DNA of 64,000 nt from Chitinophagaceae bacterium (GCA_947380905.1 CANCSS010000001.1:62001-126000), one strand, 5' to 3'; counted from the stretch's first letter, positions 45,269 through 54,533 are shown. The notes: generated by a model not told the origin, from the letters alone. A program made the numbers and translations.

Positions 45269-46189
45269 ATGCAAAACACCAGAAGAAAATTTATTCAAAA
45301 CGCATCTCTTGCCATTGTAGGAGCTAGTTTAAAACCCAATTTCTTGTGGTCAAATGTACCAGCAGAGGCCAATAGATTGATTGGCATTCAATTGTATTCT
45401 GTGAGAGAGGATATGAAAAAAAATCCATTGGCAACATTGACTGCTTTATCAAAAATGGGTTATCAATATGTAGAACACGCCAATTATATAGATCGTAAAT
45501 TGTATGGTTGGACGGCCAAAGAGTTTAAGAAAGTATTAGATGGCTTAGGTTTAAAAATGCCAAGTGGCCATACGGTAATGACCTCGGCACATTGGGACAA
45601 CAGTAGCAAAGATTTTACTAAAGAATGGAAATACACCGTAGAAGATGCAGCCACACTAGGTCAGGCCTATGTGATTAGTCCTTCAATAGATGATAAATTA
45701 AGAAGCACCTATGATGGATTGATGTTGCAATTAGACATCTTTAATAAATCTGGAGAATTGTGTAAAGCAAATGGAATGAAATTTGGTTACCACAATCATG
45801 ATTTCGAATTTAAAGAAAAAATGAATGGTAGCTTACTCTATGACATCATTTTACAACATACCGACCCAAAATTAGTGATACATCAATTAGACTTTGGCAA
45901 TATGTATGGTGCTGGTGGAAGGGCAGCAGCTTGGGTTAAAAAATATCCTGGTCGTTTTCAATCTTTACATATTAAAGATGAAATTAAAGCAGAAAAAGGA
46001 GAAATGAATGATGGATACGAAAGCACCATTCTAGGCACAGGTGTTGTAGATCCAAAATCAATTGCATTGTTGGCTAAAAAAATGGGCGGCGCTGTTCACT
46101 TTATTATTGAACAAGAGTCTTACCAAGGACTTGCACCACTTGAATGCGCTAAAAAAAATCTAGAAATTATAAAAACTTGGGGTATTTAA
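45269..46189 (+). CDS. Tat-exported sugar phosphate isomerase/epimerase-like TIM barrel
   Basis: A 306-residue xylose-isomerase-like TIM barrel with a twin-arginine leader (NTRRKFIQNASLAIVG). The barrel starts at IGIQLYSVREDM and contains FGYHNHDFEF, VIHQLDFGNMYG, FQSLHIKDE and the closing HFIIEQESY, which carry likely metal ligands. It is a distant relative of the protein at 14968-16020. Exported members are often found in glycan or inositol degradation loci, but no substrate is shown here. It stands alone and is followed by a terminator. Confidence 0.8.
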   Translation: MQNTRRKFIQNASLAIVGASLKPNFLWSNVPAEANRLIGIQLYSVREDMKKNPLATLTALSKMGYQYVEHANYIDRKLYGWTAKEFKKVLDGLGLKMPSGHTVMTSAHWDNSSKDFTKEWKYTVEDAATLGQAYVISPSIDDKLRSTYDGLMLQLDIFNKSGELCKANGMKFGYHNHDFEFKEKMNGSLLYDIILQHTDPKLVIHQLDFGNMYGAGGRAAAWVKKYPGRFQSLHIKDEIKAEKGEMNDGYESTILGTGVVDPKSIALLAKKMGGAVHFIIEQESYQGLAPLECAKKNLEIIKTWGI

Positions 46190-46208
46190 AACATATTACA
46201 CTGTATAT

Positions 46209-46243
46209 AAAAGCACAAACCGAAAATGTTTGTGCTTTTTTTA
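46209..46243 (+). terminator. Terminator after TIM-barrel gene
   Basis: A hairpin with arms AAAGCACAAAC and GTTTGTGCTTT around CGAAAAT, followed by a T-run. It lies 20 bases after the stop at 46189. Confidence 0.8.
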
Positions 46244-46255
46244 TGTGTAACTTTA
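46230..46255 (+). promoter_or_regulatory. Possible -33/-7 promoter of the first acylase gene
   Basis: TTG at 46230-46232 and TAACTTTA at 46248-46255 resemble the -33 TTG and -7 TAnnTTTG elements of Bacteroidota, with usual spacing, 35 bases before the ATG. It overlaps the upstream terminator, so it is tentative. Confidence 0.3.
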
Positions 46256-46289
46256 AATACTATTTTGTTGCTGATATAATTTTACCAAT

Positions 46290-48491
46290 ATGAAAAAAAA
46301 TACCCTTACTAGCTTGCTTACTATTTTGATGGTTGCCATTTTTGCCAGTAATCTACAAGGTCAACAAACTACAGCTACAGCTGCAGATAAAGTACGGTGG
46401 GAGTTACACGCAAAGCAAGTAAATATTATAAGAGACGAATGGGATATTCCACATATTTATGGAAAGACCGATGCCGATGCCATTTTTGGTTTAATGTATG
46501 CCCAATGCGAAGAAAATTTTGCTCAAATTGAATTGAACTATTTAGAAATGCTTGGTCGAACTGCCGAAGTAGCTGGAGCGAATGCTATTTATGAAGATTT
46601 AATGATGCGTTTAATACAAGACAGCGTGGAAGCCATTAAAGATTTTAACAAAAGTCCCGTTTGGTTTAAAAATTTATTACAAGCGCATGCAGATGGTTTA
46701 AATTATTATTTATACAAACACCCCGAAATACATCCTAAAGTAATTACTTATTTTAAGCCCTGGTATCATTTGATGTGGACCGATGGAAGTGTTTCTCCCA
46801 CAAGAACTGGAGGTATCAAAACCGAAGACGTAGCTAATTTTTATGGCGATAAAAATAAATTAGCCATTCATACCCTTCCCAATTTTGAAGAAAAAATAAG
46901 TACGGGATCCAATGGTTTTGCCATTGCACCCATGCATAGTAAAAATGGAAATGCATTGTTGTACATCAACCCACATGTGCCTTTTTATTTTAGATCTGAA
47001 ATGCATATGAATAGTGAAGAAGGATTAAATGTGTATGGGGCTGTTACTTGGGGTCAAATGTTTATTTACCAAGGGTTTAATGAACATTGTGGATGGATGC
47101 ATACCAGCAGCTATGCCGATGTGGCCGATGTATATGAAGAAAAAATGAAAAAAAATACTACAGGTTGGGTCTCCATCTACGAAAATGAAGAAAAAAAAGT
47201 AGTACAAAGAAACATCCGCTTACAATATACAGAAGGGGGCGTAATAAAATCAAAGTCTTTTATTACTTATAAAACAATTCACGGACCAGTGATGGGAAGT
47301 AAAAATGGGAAATGGTTAAGTCTTCAAGAAAACAATCGTTCTTTAAACGCTTTGTTGGAATGTTGGACCAGAACCAAAGCCACGCATCTTCAATCCTATC
47401 AAAAAGCATTGTCTTTACTAGCCAACAATAGCAACAATACTGTTTACGCTGATGGAGACGGTAATATCGCCTATTGGCATGGAAATTTTATGCCCAAAAG
47501 AAATCCCACATACAATTATAGTTTGCCTGTAGACGGATCTATTAAGCGTACCAATTGGAATGGGGTGCACCCCTTAAATGAAATTGTACAAAGTATTAAT
47601 CCATCCAATGGCTGGTTGCAAAATTGCAATGCAACTCCCTTTACTGTGGCGGGTATCCAAAGCCCTAAAGCCGAAAATTATCCATCTTATATGGCGCCAG
47701 ATGGGGAAAATGGAAGAGGCATTACAGCAGTTACATTATTAGAAAAAATAGATAAAATAAGTTTAGATGATTTGATACGCATTGGCTACAACAGGCACAT
47801 GTCGGCCTTTGATGTTTTACTTCCTTCGTTTTTAGCCTATGCAAAAACAGTTTCATTAAATGAAAAAGAAAAGAAAGCAATTCAATATTTAAGTAACTGG
47901 AATCATGATGGAGATACTGCTTCTATTGCAACTGCCATTGCAATAGAGTGGGCTACCGAATGGAGCAAAGAATTACCGCCAGCTCCAACAGAAGAAACAA
48001 GTACGCATGTATGGAAAAAATATGAACGAATGGTTACTGCCGTTTCCAATGAAAAAAAATTAGAATTATTAAATAAAGCATTGACTCAAATTGAAAAATT
48101 ATATGGTTCTTGGGAAATTACTTGGGGCAGCATCAATAGATATCAAAGGGTGAACCCGGGTGAAAAATTTAATGACCAAATGCCTAGTATCGCTGTGGGT
48201 CAAGCTTCTTCCAAATGGGGTACTTTGCCTGCATTTGAAAGTAAAAGACAAGAAAATACCAATAAAAGATACGGTTACTCTGGAAGTAGTTTTATTGCAG
48301 CAGTTAGTTTTGGAAAAAAACTAGAAGCAAAAACAATTATTACTGGAGGTCAAAGTCGTTTTGCCAATTCAACTCATTTCACAGACCAAGCTCAAAAGTA
48401 TATTGCAGGTGATTTTAAAACCATTCACTTTTACAAAGACGATGTTTTAGCACATGAAGTAATATCATACAAACCTGGATTCACTAGGTAA
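46290..48491 (+). CDS. Penicillin-acylase-family Ntn hydrolase (first of two)
   Basis: A 733-residue exported enzyme (signal peptide cut near LQGQQ). It is made as a precursor that cleaves itself. The new N-terminal nucleophile is S207 in STG|SNGFAIAP, dividing the chain into a roughly 180-residue alpha subunit (starting VNIIRDEWDIPHIYG, typical of the family) and a 527-residue beta subunit. Family members cleave amide-linked acyl groups from beta-lactams, homoserine lactones or peptides; the substrate here is unknown. Its last 61 bases overlap the divergent regulator gene on the other strand. A second paralogue lies 4 kb away at 52458-54533. Confidence 0.84.
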   Translation: MKKNTLTSLLTILMVAIFASNLQGQQTTATAADKVRWELHAKQVNIIRDEWDIPHIYGKTDADAIFGLMYAQCEENFAQIELNYLEMLGRTAEVAGANAIYEDLMMRLIQDSVEAIKDFNKSPVWFKNLLQAHADGLNYYLYKHPEIHPKVITYFKPWYHLMWTDGSVSPTRTGGIKTEDVANFYGDKNKLAIHTLPNFEEKISTGSNGFAIAPMHSKNGNALLYINPHVPFYFRSEMHMNSEEGLNVYGAVTWGQMFIYQGFNEHCGWMHTSSYADVADVYEEKMKKNTTGWVSIYENEEKKVVQRNIRLQYTEGGVIKSKSFITYKTIHGPVMGSKNGKWLSLQENNRSLNALLECWTRTKATHLQSYQKALSLLANNSNNTVYADGDGNIAYWHGNFMPKRNPTYNYSLPVDGSIKRTNWNGVHPLNEIVQSINPSNGWLQNCNATPFTVAGIQSPKAENYPSYMAPDGENGRGITAVTLLEKIDKISLDDLIRIGYNRHMSAFDVLLPSFLAYAKTVSLNEKEKKAIQYLSNWNHDGDTASIATAIAIEWATEWSKELPPAPTEETSTHVWKKYERMVTAVSNEKKLELLNKALTQIEKLYGSWEITWGSINRYQRVNPGEKFNDQMPSIAVGQASSKWGTLPAFESKRQENTNKRYGYSGSSFIAAVSFGKKLEAKTIITGGQSRFANSTHFTDQAQKYIAGDFKTIHFYKDDVLAHEVISYKPGFTR

Positions 48492-49150
48492 TGATCATAC
48501 AACTTTGAGATAAATGCCACTTTTACCAAACCCGCTAAATTTTTAACTTCTAACTTTTGCATCATTTTAGTGCGATGACCTTCAATGGTTCTTTTGCTAT
48601 GCCCTACTTCATATGCAATTTGCTTGCTAGAAGCTTCTTCGCAAATACGCACTAAGATGTACTTATCATAAGTATGAAGTTGATGTACTTTTTCGGTCAA
48701 TTTAATTTTCTCCATATGATTGACCATGGCAAACACTTTGTCTGAAATGATAGAGCAAAAATATATTTTATTGAGTCGGGCCATTTCTAAAGCTTTGGAC
48801 CATTCTTGTCTTGTTACATTTCTAGAGATAACAACATTTATACCATTGTCAATGAGTTGATACAAATGGGCATCGTCTTGCTCATTAAATACTACCATAA
48901 TCGACATCTTTTCCCTTAGTGCACGTATTTGGGCCATGGCTTCGGAATGACCATAATCAAATAAAGAACTGTCCACCACTAAAAGCAAGGAACATGCTTT
49001 TTGGCTTTGCTCATTTTCCAACCAATCATCTAATTCTTTTAAACTTTTAATGATATGATAGCCCATTAACATTGGATTCTCTTTAATAAGAAAGCCACAT
49101 CCCATGGCATATACATTTTGTTGATCGCATATAATTACTTGACTTTGCAT
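48431..49150 (-). CDS. Orphan response regulator with LuxR-type HTH
   Basis: A 239-residue regulator. The N-terminal half is receiver-like (QVIICDQQNVYAMGCG, LLLVVDSSLFDYG with a possible phospho-acceptor Asp), but the usual acidic pair is poorly conserved (only one acid near the start), so it may be degenerate. The C-terminal half is a LuxR/GerE helix-turn-helix: LVRICEEASSKQIAYEVGHSKRTIEGHRTKMMQKLEVKN. No histidine kinase is encoded near it. The start lies 261 bases from the divergent ATP-grasp gene, so it could control that operon, and its tail overlaps the acylase gene by 61 bases. Confidence 0.78.
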   Translation of the reverse strand: MQSQVIICDQQNVYAMGCGFLIKENPMLMGYHIIKSLKELDDWLENEQSQKACSLLLVVDSSLFDYGHSEAMAQIRALREKMSIMVVFNEQDDAHLYQLIDNGINVVISRNVTRQEWSKALEMARLNKIYFCSIISDKVFAMVNHMEKIKLTEKVHQLHTYDKYILVRICEEASSKQIAYEVGHSKRTIEGHRTKMMQKLEVKNLAGLVKVAFISKLYDHYLVNPGLYDITSCAKTSSL

Positions 49151-49411
49151 ACATAATTGATTTGATGATTGATACTGTAATAAAACAATAATTTTATAAC
49201 CTATTGATATACAAGTTAATATCTTTTATAAATGGCGTTTAAAATCATGGTAATTCAGCCCATTCACGTATTTTCTAATATAGCATTGGGTGGAAGGAAA
49301 TGACATCAAAATGATAGAAACAAGTAGTTACTAAATAAACCTTATAATTATTTGTTAGTATTATATATTATATAACTTTATTGAATATTATACTAACCCC
49401 TTTACATAGCG

Positions 49412-50530
49412 TTGTCATCAATTCGTAACTTATTTTACCCTTTTGTTCCAGTAGGACATTTGAAAGTGTGGGTACTTGCCCCAGCCTTGGACAATCCGGA
49501 TCCTAACTTGGCGTACTATTATGACTTTAGTCAAAGTATTGAAGAATATACACGAGTTTTTGAACAATTAGAATTGCCTTGGAAATGGCAACCTGTTTCT
49601 TTAAATAGTTACAAAACCATTGTACAAGAAATTGCACATGAAAGAGAAAAAGGAATTTATTTTCCTGTGGTTTTAAATTTATGTGACGGAGACGAAATAA
49701 ATGGTGCGCCTGGCGTGTCTGTTATAAAAGCATTAGATGCTAAGCAATTGGTTTATACTGGTGCCAACGATTATTTTTACGATATCACTACTTCTAAAAT
49801 TCCTATGAAAGAAGCTTTTGATTTAGCAGGTGTAGCTACGCCAAAATGGGAAGCCATTAGAACCAATGACATCAATGAAAAAGAATTGCTTAAAAATTTA
49901 GGTAGCCCATTAATTGTCAAGCCTGCTGTTTCTGGTGGAAGCTTGGGGGTTGGTGTAAAAAATGTAGTAGAAACGCCCTCCGAATTAAAAACTCAATTAA
50001 CTAAAATGTTTGAGGGTTATAGAGGCTGGAATTTAGTGACAGACGGAATTCTAGCTGAATCATTTATTGAAGGGCCTGAATATACGGTGATGATTGTAGG
50101 AAGTCATACCCATCCAGAATATGCAAAAATTTATCCTCCCATTGAAAGAGTTTTTCATGCCTCACTTCCTGAAAAAGAAAAATTTTTATCCTTTGATCGC
50201 TTATGGGAAATATATGAAGAAGAAACCCCAATGCCTGAAGAAGAAAATTTTTATCAATACCAACTAGGCGACGAAGCCATACAAATGGCGGTTCAAAAAA
50301 TTTCTTGGGATGCCTATGTAGCTGTGAATGGTACAGGCTATACCCGGGTAGACGTTCGAATTGACAACAAAACAGGTATCCCCTATGTATTAGAAGTAAA
50401 TGCGCAATGCGGTATCAGTGAAGATGAAAACTTTACTTCTATTGGTGCCATTTTGAGATATGCGAATCAGAGTTTTACCGAATTGGTAGTACATATTATT
50501 AACGACGCATTTGCAAGAAGAAAAAAATAA
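49412..50530 (+). CDS. D-Ala-D-Ala ligase-like ATP-grasp protein
   Basis: A 372-residue ATP-grasp ligase. Motifs fit the D-alanine-D-alanine ligase fold: LIVKPAVSGGSLGVGVKNV (ATP loop, about 167-185), ESFIEGPEYTVMI and the metal site YVLEVNAQCGISEDENF. The N-terminal segment VWVLAPALDNPDPNLAYYYDFS differs from housekeeping Ddl, so a different amino acid, peptide or amine acceptor is likely. Translation appears to begin with TTG at 49412; no upstream ATG is in frame. The second ATP-grasp gene starts 4 bases after the stop, and the two proteins are similar in motifs, suggesting two sequential ligation steps. Confidence 0.8.
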   Translation: MSSIRNLFYPFVPVGHLKVWVLAPALDNPDPNLAYYYDFSQSIEEYTRVFEQLELPWKWQPVSLNSYKTIVQEIAHEREKGIYFPVVLNLCDGDEINGAPGVSVIKALDAKQLVYTGANDYFYDITTSKIPMKEAFDLAGVATPKWEAIRTNDINEKELLKNLGSPLIVKPAVSGGSLGVGVKNVVETPSELKTQLTKMFEGYRGWNLVTDGILAESFIEGPEYTVMIVGSHTHPEYAKIYPPIERVFHASLPEKEKFLSFDRLWEIYEEETPMPEEENFYQYQLGDEAIQMAVQKISWDAYVAVNGTGYTRVDVRIDNKTGIPYVLEVNAQCGISEDENFTSIGAILRYANQSFTELVVHIINDAFARRKK

Positions 50531-50534
50531 AATT

Positions 50535-51980
50535 ATGCGCCCGCTTCCCCAATTAAATCATCCTGAAAGTTTTAAAGACTTAAAAATTTGCGTCCTTCAA
50601 CCCGACTACACTACTTCTAAAGTTGATTATCAATATTACGATCCCAAAAGAGACTTGTCGGCTATTATGCCCGAAGCAGATATCGCTCATATTTATCTAA
50701 ATAAGTTAACGACCTACCAACAGCTAAAAGAATTAAAAGATAAAAACTACGATATCTATATTAACTTATGTGAAGGTTATTTGGAATGGGAAGTGCCTTC
50801 TATTGATGTCATTATAAGCATGGATTTATTAGGATTGCCCTATACCGGGCCCAATGCCAACTTATATGACCCGCCTAAAACCATCATGAAGTACTTGGCA
50901 TTTTGTGAGGATGTTGTTACCCCAGCGCATATACTTATAGAATCTTTGGAAGACTTACATCAATTGCCAGGTAATTTAAAATTTCCCTTATTTGTTAAGC
51001 CTGCGAAAGCCGGAGACAGCTTAGGCGTGGATGATGCTTCTAAAGCAAACAACATCGAAGACCTACTGGTGAAGGTAAAGAATATAGTAAACGAATTTGG
51101 ATCTGCCTTGGTAGAAGAATACATTGCTGGTCGCGAATTTACAGTATTGGTTTGTGGCAATGCAGATGGTAAAACCTGTACCAGTTTTGTGCCCGTCGAA
51201 TATATTTTCCCCGAGGGGTTTAGTTTTAAAACCTATGCTTTAAAAACTTCCGAATTACATCCAACTGCAAATATTCCTGTTACTGAGACTGCCTTAGCCA
51301 ATAAATTAAAAAGTATTGCAGAGCAAGTTTTTATGTCTTTTAATGGAGTTGGTTATGGAAGAATGGATTTTAGAATGAACGATAAAGGAGAAATTTTCTT
51401 TCTTGAAATAAATTTTACTTGCTCTGTTTTTTATGCGCAAGGATATGAAGGATCAGCAGATTATATTTTACTGCACGACGGCATTGGACAAAGAGGCTTC
51501 TTAGAAAGAATTATTATTGAGGGTATGTCCAGGTATCGTAGAAAAGAAAAATTGTTTACCATCAAAGGCAACGCTATTGCTGGTTATGGCATGTATGCAA
51601 AAAGAGATTTGCCAAAAAATACTTTATTGTTTAAAGGAGAAGAAAAATCACAACGTATTGTAAGTAAAAAATTTGTAGATGAAAATTGGGACGAAAGAGA
51701 AAAATTAAATTTTAGAAGATACGCCTACCCTATTAGTTCCGAAGTATATATTTTATGGGATTTACAACCCGAAGAATGGTCTCCACAAAATCATCACTGT
51801 GACGCCAATTGTACTTACAAAGGATTGAATTTATATGTCAATAGAGACATAAAAAAAGGAGAAGAGCTTACTTTAGATTATGGTAGTTTCTTAGATGAAA
51901 CCATGGAACCTTTTAACTGCCATTGTGGTTCGCCTAAGTGCCGCGGCCTTATTAAAGGCACTGCTCAAATTAAAGGCTAG
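50535..51980 (+). CDS. ATP-grasp ligase fused to a SET-domain methyltransferase
   Basis: A 481-residue two-domain protein. Residues about 15-330 are a second D-Ala-D-Ala-ligase-like ATP-grasp (FVKPAKAGDSLGVDD at 153-167, VEEYIAGREFTVLV, FFLEINFTC at 288-296). Residues about 340-452 form a SET domain: GNAIAGYGMYAKRDLPKN, NHHCDANC (419-426) and GEELTLDYG (442-450). A post-SET zinc motif follows, C462-H-C464-GSPK-C469, with C422 as likely fourth ligand. SET domains methylate lysines using S-adenosylmethionine and are rare in bacteria. I place the start at the ATG at 50535; an in-frame TTG at 50511 would overlap the previous gene. Its stop overlaps the HAD gene by 4 bases. Confidence 0.82.
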   Translation: MRPLPQLNHPESFKDLKICVLQPDYTTSKVDYQYYDPKRDLSAIMPEADIAHIYLNKLTTYQQLKELKDKNYDIYINLCEGYLEWEVPSIDVIISMDLLGLPYTGPNANLYDPPKTIMKYLAFCEDVVTPAHILIESLEDLHQLPGNLKFPLFVKPAKAGDSLGVDDASKANNIEDLLVKVKNIVNEFGSALVEEYIAGREFTVLVCGNADGKTCTSFVPVEYIFPEGFSFKTYALKTSELHPTANIPVTETALANKLKSIAEQVFMSFNGVGYGRMDFRMNDKGEIFFLEINFTCSVFYAQGYEGSADYILLHDGIGQRGFLERIIIEGMSRYRRKEKLFTIKGNAIAGYGMYAKRDLPKNTLLFKGEEKSQRIVSKKFVDENWDEREKLNFRRYAYPISSEVYILWDLQPEEWSPQNHHCDANCTYKGLNLYVNRDIKKGEELTLDYGSFLDETMEPFNCHCGSPKCRGLIKGTAQIKG

Positions 51981-52318
51981 ATTTCTTCAATTCTTTTTGC
52001 TTTATCGTCTATGACCAAATCGAAATTGGGTTTGGTAGCACCTCCATTAGGACAATAGCCTGTTATTAATTCATTGAATTTGCATCCCCATTGATTGAGT
52101 TGCGTAAGTGTTAATGCTCTTAAATCTCTTTTTGAGCTTTCCCCTCTACCCGTCCAATAAGTAATATGCCAGCCTTCCTCGAATAACTTATTAATTTTAG
52201 CTATATGTTCAAAATTGGGTTCGGCCAATTCATATACCCGCTTGTCTGAATAAAAACAGATGGTTTCATCAATATCAACCAATGCCTTCTTAGAACCAAA
52301 CCTTTTAGACTCCATCAT
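51977..52318 (-). CDS. Small HAD-superfamily phosphatase
   Basis: A 113-residue HAD-like phosphohydrolase. Motif I is D15-I-D17-E-T in LVDIDETICF, motif II is the WTGRGES region (YWTGRG), and motif III/IV lies in KPNFDLVIDDKA. It resembles the capsular or polynucleotide-kinase-3'-phosphatase-like small HADs, with no cap domain. It is convergent to the ATP-grasp-SET gene with a 4-base overlap. The substrate is unknown; a role in the neighbouring ligase pathway is possible. A second ATG lies at 52315. Confidence 0.72.
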   Translation of the reverse strand: MMESKRFGSKKALVDIDETICFYSDKRVYELAEPNFEHIAKINKLFEEGWHITYWTGRGESSKRDLRALTLTQLNQWGCKFNELITGYCPNGGATKPNFDLVIDDKAKRIEEI

Positions 52319-52457
52319 TGTTATGTATTTTAAATGTATTTAACTATGGCAAATTTAGATAGTTTCTATAAATTACAGCTTTCATTTTATTGACCACTAA
52401 AATCATTGTTAAAAACACAGCCTCTTTCAAATTTTGAACAAATTTAACCCTTCCACC

Positions 52458-54533
52458 ATGAGATACTTTTTTTTATCGCTTTTTGTATGCCTATTTCAAT
52501 TCGCCTCTGCACAAATAACAAATAACCCAATAATAAGAACCGATAAAATTACCATAGCACGTGATGCGTATGGCGTACCCCATATTTTCGCCCCCACCGA
52601 CCCAGAAGTAGCCTATGGATTGGCTTGGGCACATGCCGAAGATGATTTTACGACCATTCAAACCCTCCTGCTTACTGGTAAAGGAAAATTGGCTACCTAT
52701 CTTGGAAAAAAAGGAGCACCAATTGATTATGTAGTAGGATTACTCAATACCAAAGCAATTGTAATGGCACAGATAGATCAAATGGACCCTGCTTTTTTAC
52801 AATTGGTAAGAGGCTATTTGTTAGGTTTAGAAGCTTATGCAAAAGCACACCCTAATGACTTGCTTAATAAAAATGTATTTCCAATTACGATAGAAGAATA
52901 TTTATCCGCTACTGTTTTTTCAGTCGCTGTATTTTGTGGTGTGGATAAAGCTTTGCCAAAAATCTTAAATGGTACCATGGATGCTTTGCCTGGTTTAAAA
53001 GGAGAAGGCAGCAACTCTATTGCAGTTCATTCCAGCAAATCTGCTTCTGGCGAAAACATGTTGCTTATTAATGCGCATCAACCTATTGAAGGGGCTACTG
53101 CTTTTTATGAAGCACATCTTCAAAGTGAAGAAGGCTGGAATATTTTAGGAGGATTGTTTCCAGGTGCACCATTGATATTCCATGGTGTTACCCCCAACTT
53201 GGCTTGGGCACATACGGTGAACTTGCAAGATAAAATAGATGTATATCAATTGCAAACCGATAAGCAACATCCAGGACAATATAAAGTAGATGGTGAATGG
53301 CTCACACTTGAAAAAAGAAAAATAAAATTAAGTATCAAGGGCATTCCATTCCCTATTTATAAAACGGCCTATACCTCCATCTACGGGCCTACTGCAGCCT
53401 CGCCAAATGGTGAATATTTTTCGATGCGTTTGCCTTCCTTAATGGATGCAGGTGCGGTTCAACAATGGTACGCCATGAACAAAGCACAAAACTTTACCCA
53501 ATTCAAAGCGGCTTTAACACAGAACCATTTACCCATGTTTAATATTGTATACGCCGATAAAAGCGATACTATATTTTATATTTCCAATGGGAAAATGCCC
53601 TATCGCAATGCAGATACCAGCTACCATTGGAATGCAACTTTACCTGGCAATACGCTTGCAACCCTTTGGACAAAGTTTAAACCATTAAGTGCTTTACCTC
53701 AATACCTGAATCCAAAAAGTGGTTACTTGTTTAATACCAATCATTCTCCTTTTTTAGCAACAGCCGAAAATGAAAATTTAAATCCTGCCAGTTTTGATAC
53801 TTACGATGGATATGAATTAACGCATAATAATCGTAGTCGTCGTGCTAAAGATTTAATAGATCAATTAGATAAAATTAGTTATGCCGATTTAAAACGTATC
53901 AAATTTGACCGTCAACTTCCTGCACAAATTTTATATCCTTATGAATTTACAGCAGATACCTTATTTATGTTGGATGAAAATAAGTATCCACATTTAGCAC
54001 CTCTAATTCTAAGTTTAAAGAAATGGGACCATCAAGCTGTTGCCGAAAGCAATGGGGCACTGATTTATAATTTGGCTTATTATCAAGTACCTAAAATAAT
54101 GAAAGACCATAAATTTGAGCACTTGACTACCACAGAAGCGGTAGCTACCTATGAATACATCTATCAATTCTTAATGAAAAATTACCAACGTTTAGATGTG
54201 AGTTTAGGAGAAGTGCAACGTTTGGTAAGAGGAGATGAAAACTGGCCACAAAGCGGTATGCCCGATGTATTGGCAGCGGTTCATACAGAAAAATTTGGCG
54301 AAGCACAACGTAAAATGAATAGTGGAGATGCTTATATAGGGTTTGTTCGCTTTCCTAAAAATGGAAGTTTGCCACTCATTGAAACGGTGAATACTTTTGG
54401 TGCCAGTTCGGTAAAAGGAAATAAACATTATGCCGATCAAAGGGCCATGTATCAAGCACAACAAGTTAAAAAAATGACTTTGGATAAAGAAGAGGTCTTA
54501 AAAAATGCGGAAAGTATTTACCATCCTCAATAA
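52458..54533 (+). CDS. Penicillin-acylase-family Ntn hydrolase (second of two)
   Basis: A 691-residue exported acylase (signal peptide MRYFFLSLFVCLFQFASAQ). The open frame extends to a TTG at 52434, but the ATG at 52458 gives a proper signal peptide. The predicted autocatalytic nucleophile is S185 in GEG|SNSIAVHS, preceded by an alpha part starting ITIARDAYGVPHIFAPT, and followed by LINAHQPIEGATAFYEAHL and NLAWAHTVN, typical of the family. It is clearly a paralogue of the acylase at 46290, but the two sequences differ widely, so they may have different substrates. It follows the HAD gene, with divergent promoters. Confidence 0.84.
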   Translation: MRYFFLSLFVCLFQFASAQITNNPIIRTDKITIARDAYGVPHIFAPTDPEVAYGLAWAHAEDDFTTIQTLLLTGKGKLATYLGKKGAPIDYVVGLLNTKAIVMAQIDQMDPAFLQLVRGYLLGLEAYAKAHPNDLLNKNVFPITIEEYLSATVFSVAVFCGVDKALPKILNGTMDALPGLKGEGSNSIAVHSSKSASGENMLLINAHQPIEGATAFYEAHLQSEEGWNILGGLFPGAPLIFHGVTPNLAWAHTVNLQDKIDVYQLQTDKQHPGQYKVDGEWLTLEKRKIKLSIKGIPFPIYKTAYTSIYGPTAASPNGEYFSMRLPSLMDAGAVQQWYAMNKAQNFTQFKAALTQNHLPMFNIVYADKSDTIFYISNGKMPYRNADTSYHWNATLPGNTLATLWTKFKPLSALPQYLNPKSGYLFNTNHSPFLATAENENLNPASFDTYDGYELTHNNRSRRAKDLIDQLDKISYADLKRIKFDRQLPAQILYPYEFTADTLFMLDENKYPHLAPLILSLKKWDHQAVAESNGALIYNLAYYQVPKIMKDHKFEHLTTTEAVATYEYIYQFLMKNYQRLDVSLGEVQRLVRGDENWPQSGMPDVLAAVHTEKFGEAQRKMNSGDAYIGFVRFPKNGSLPLIETVNTFGASSVKGNKHYADQRAMYQAQQVKKMTLDKEEVLKNAESIYHPQ

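Noticed and set aside
45115-45327. Plus-strand 70-codon frame before the TIM-barrel gene
   Set aside because: It overlaps the TIM-barrel gene in another frame and shows no domain; the Tat leader of the TIM-barrel protein is convincing.
49412-51980. Housekeeping D-alanine-D-alanine ligase
   Set aside because: Two tandem ligases with non-standard N-termini, one fused to a SET domain and neither beside cell-wall genes, do not fit the essential Ddl.
46290-54533. Penicillin-acylase genes taken as an antibiotic-resistance cluster
   Set aside because: The family acts on many amides; nothing in the sequence points to beta-lactams, and no beta-lactamase or penicillin-binding protein is nearby.
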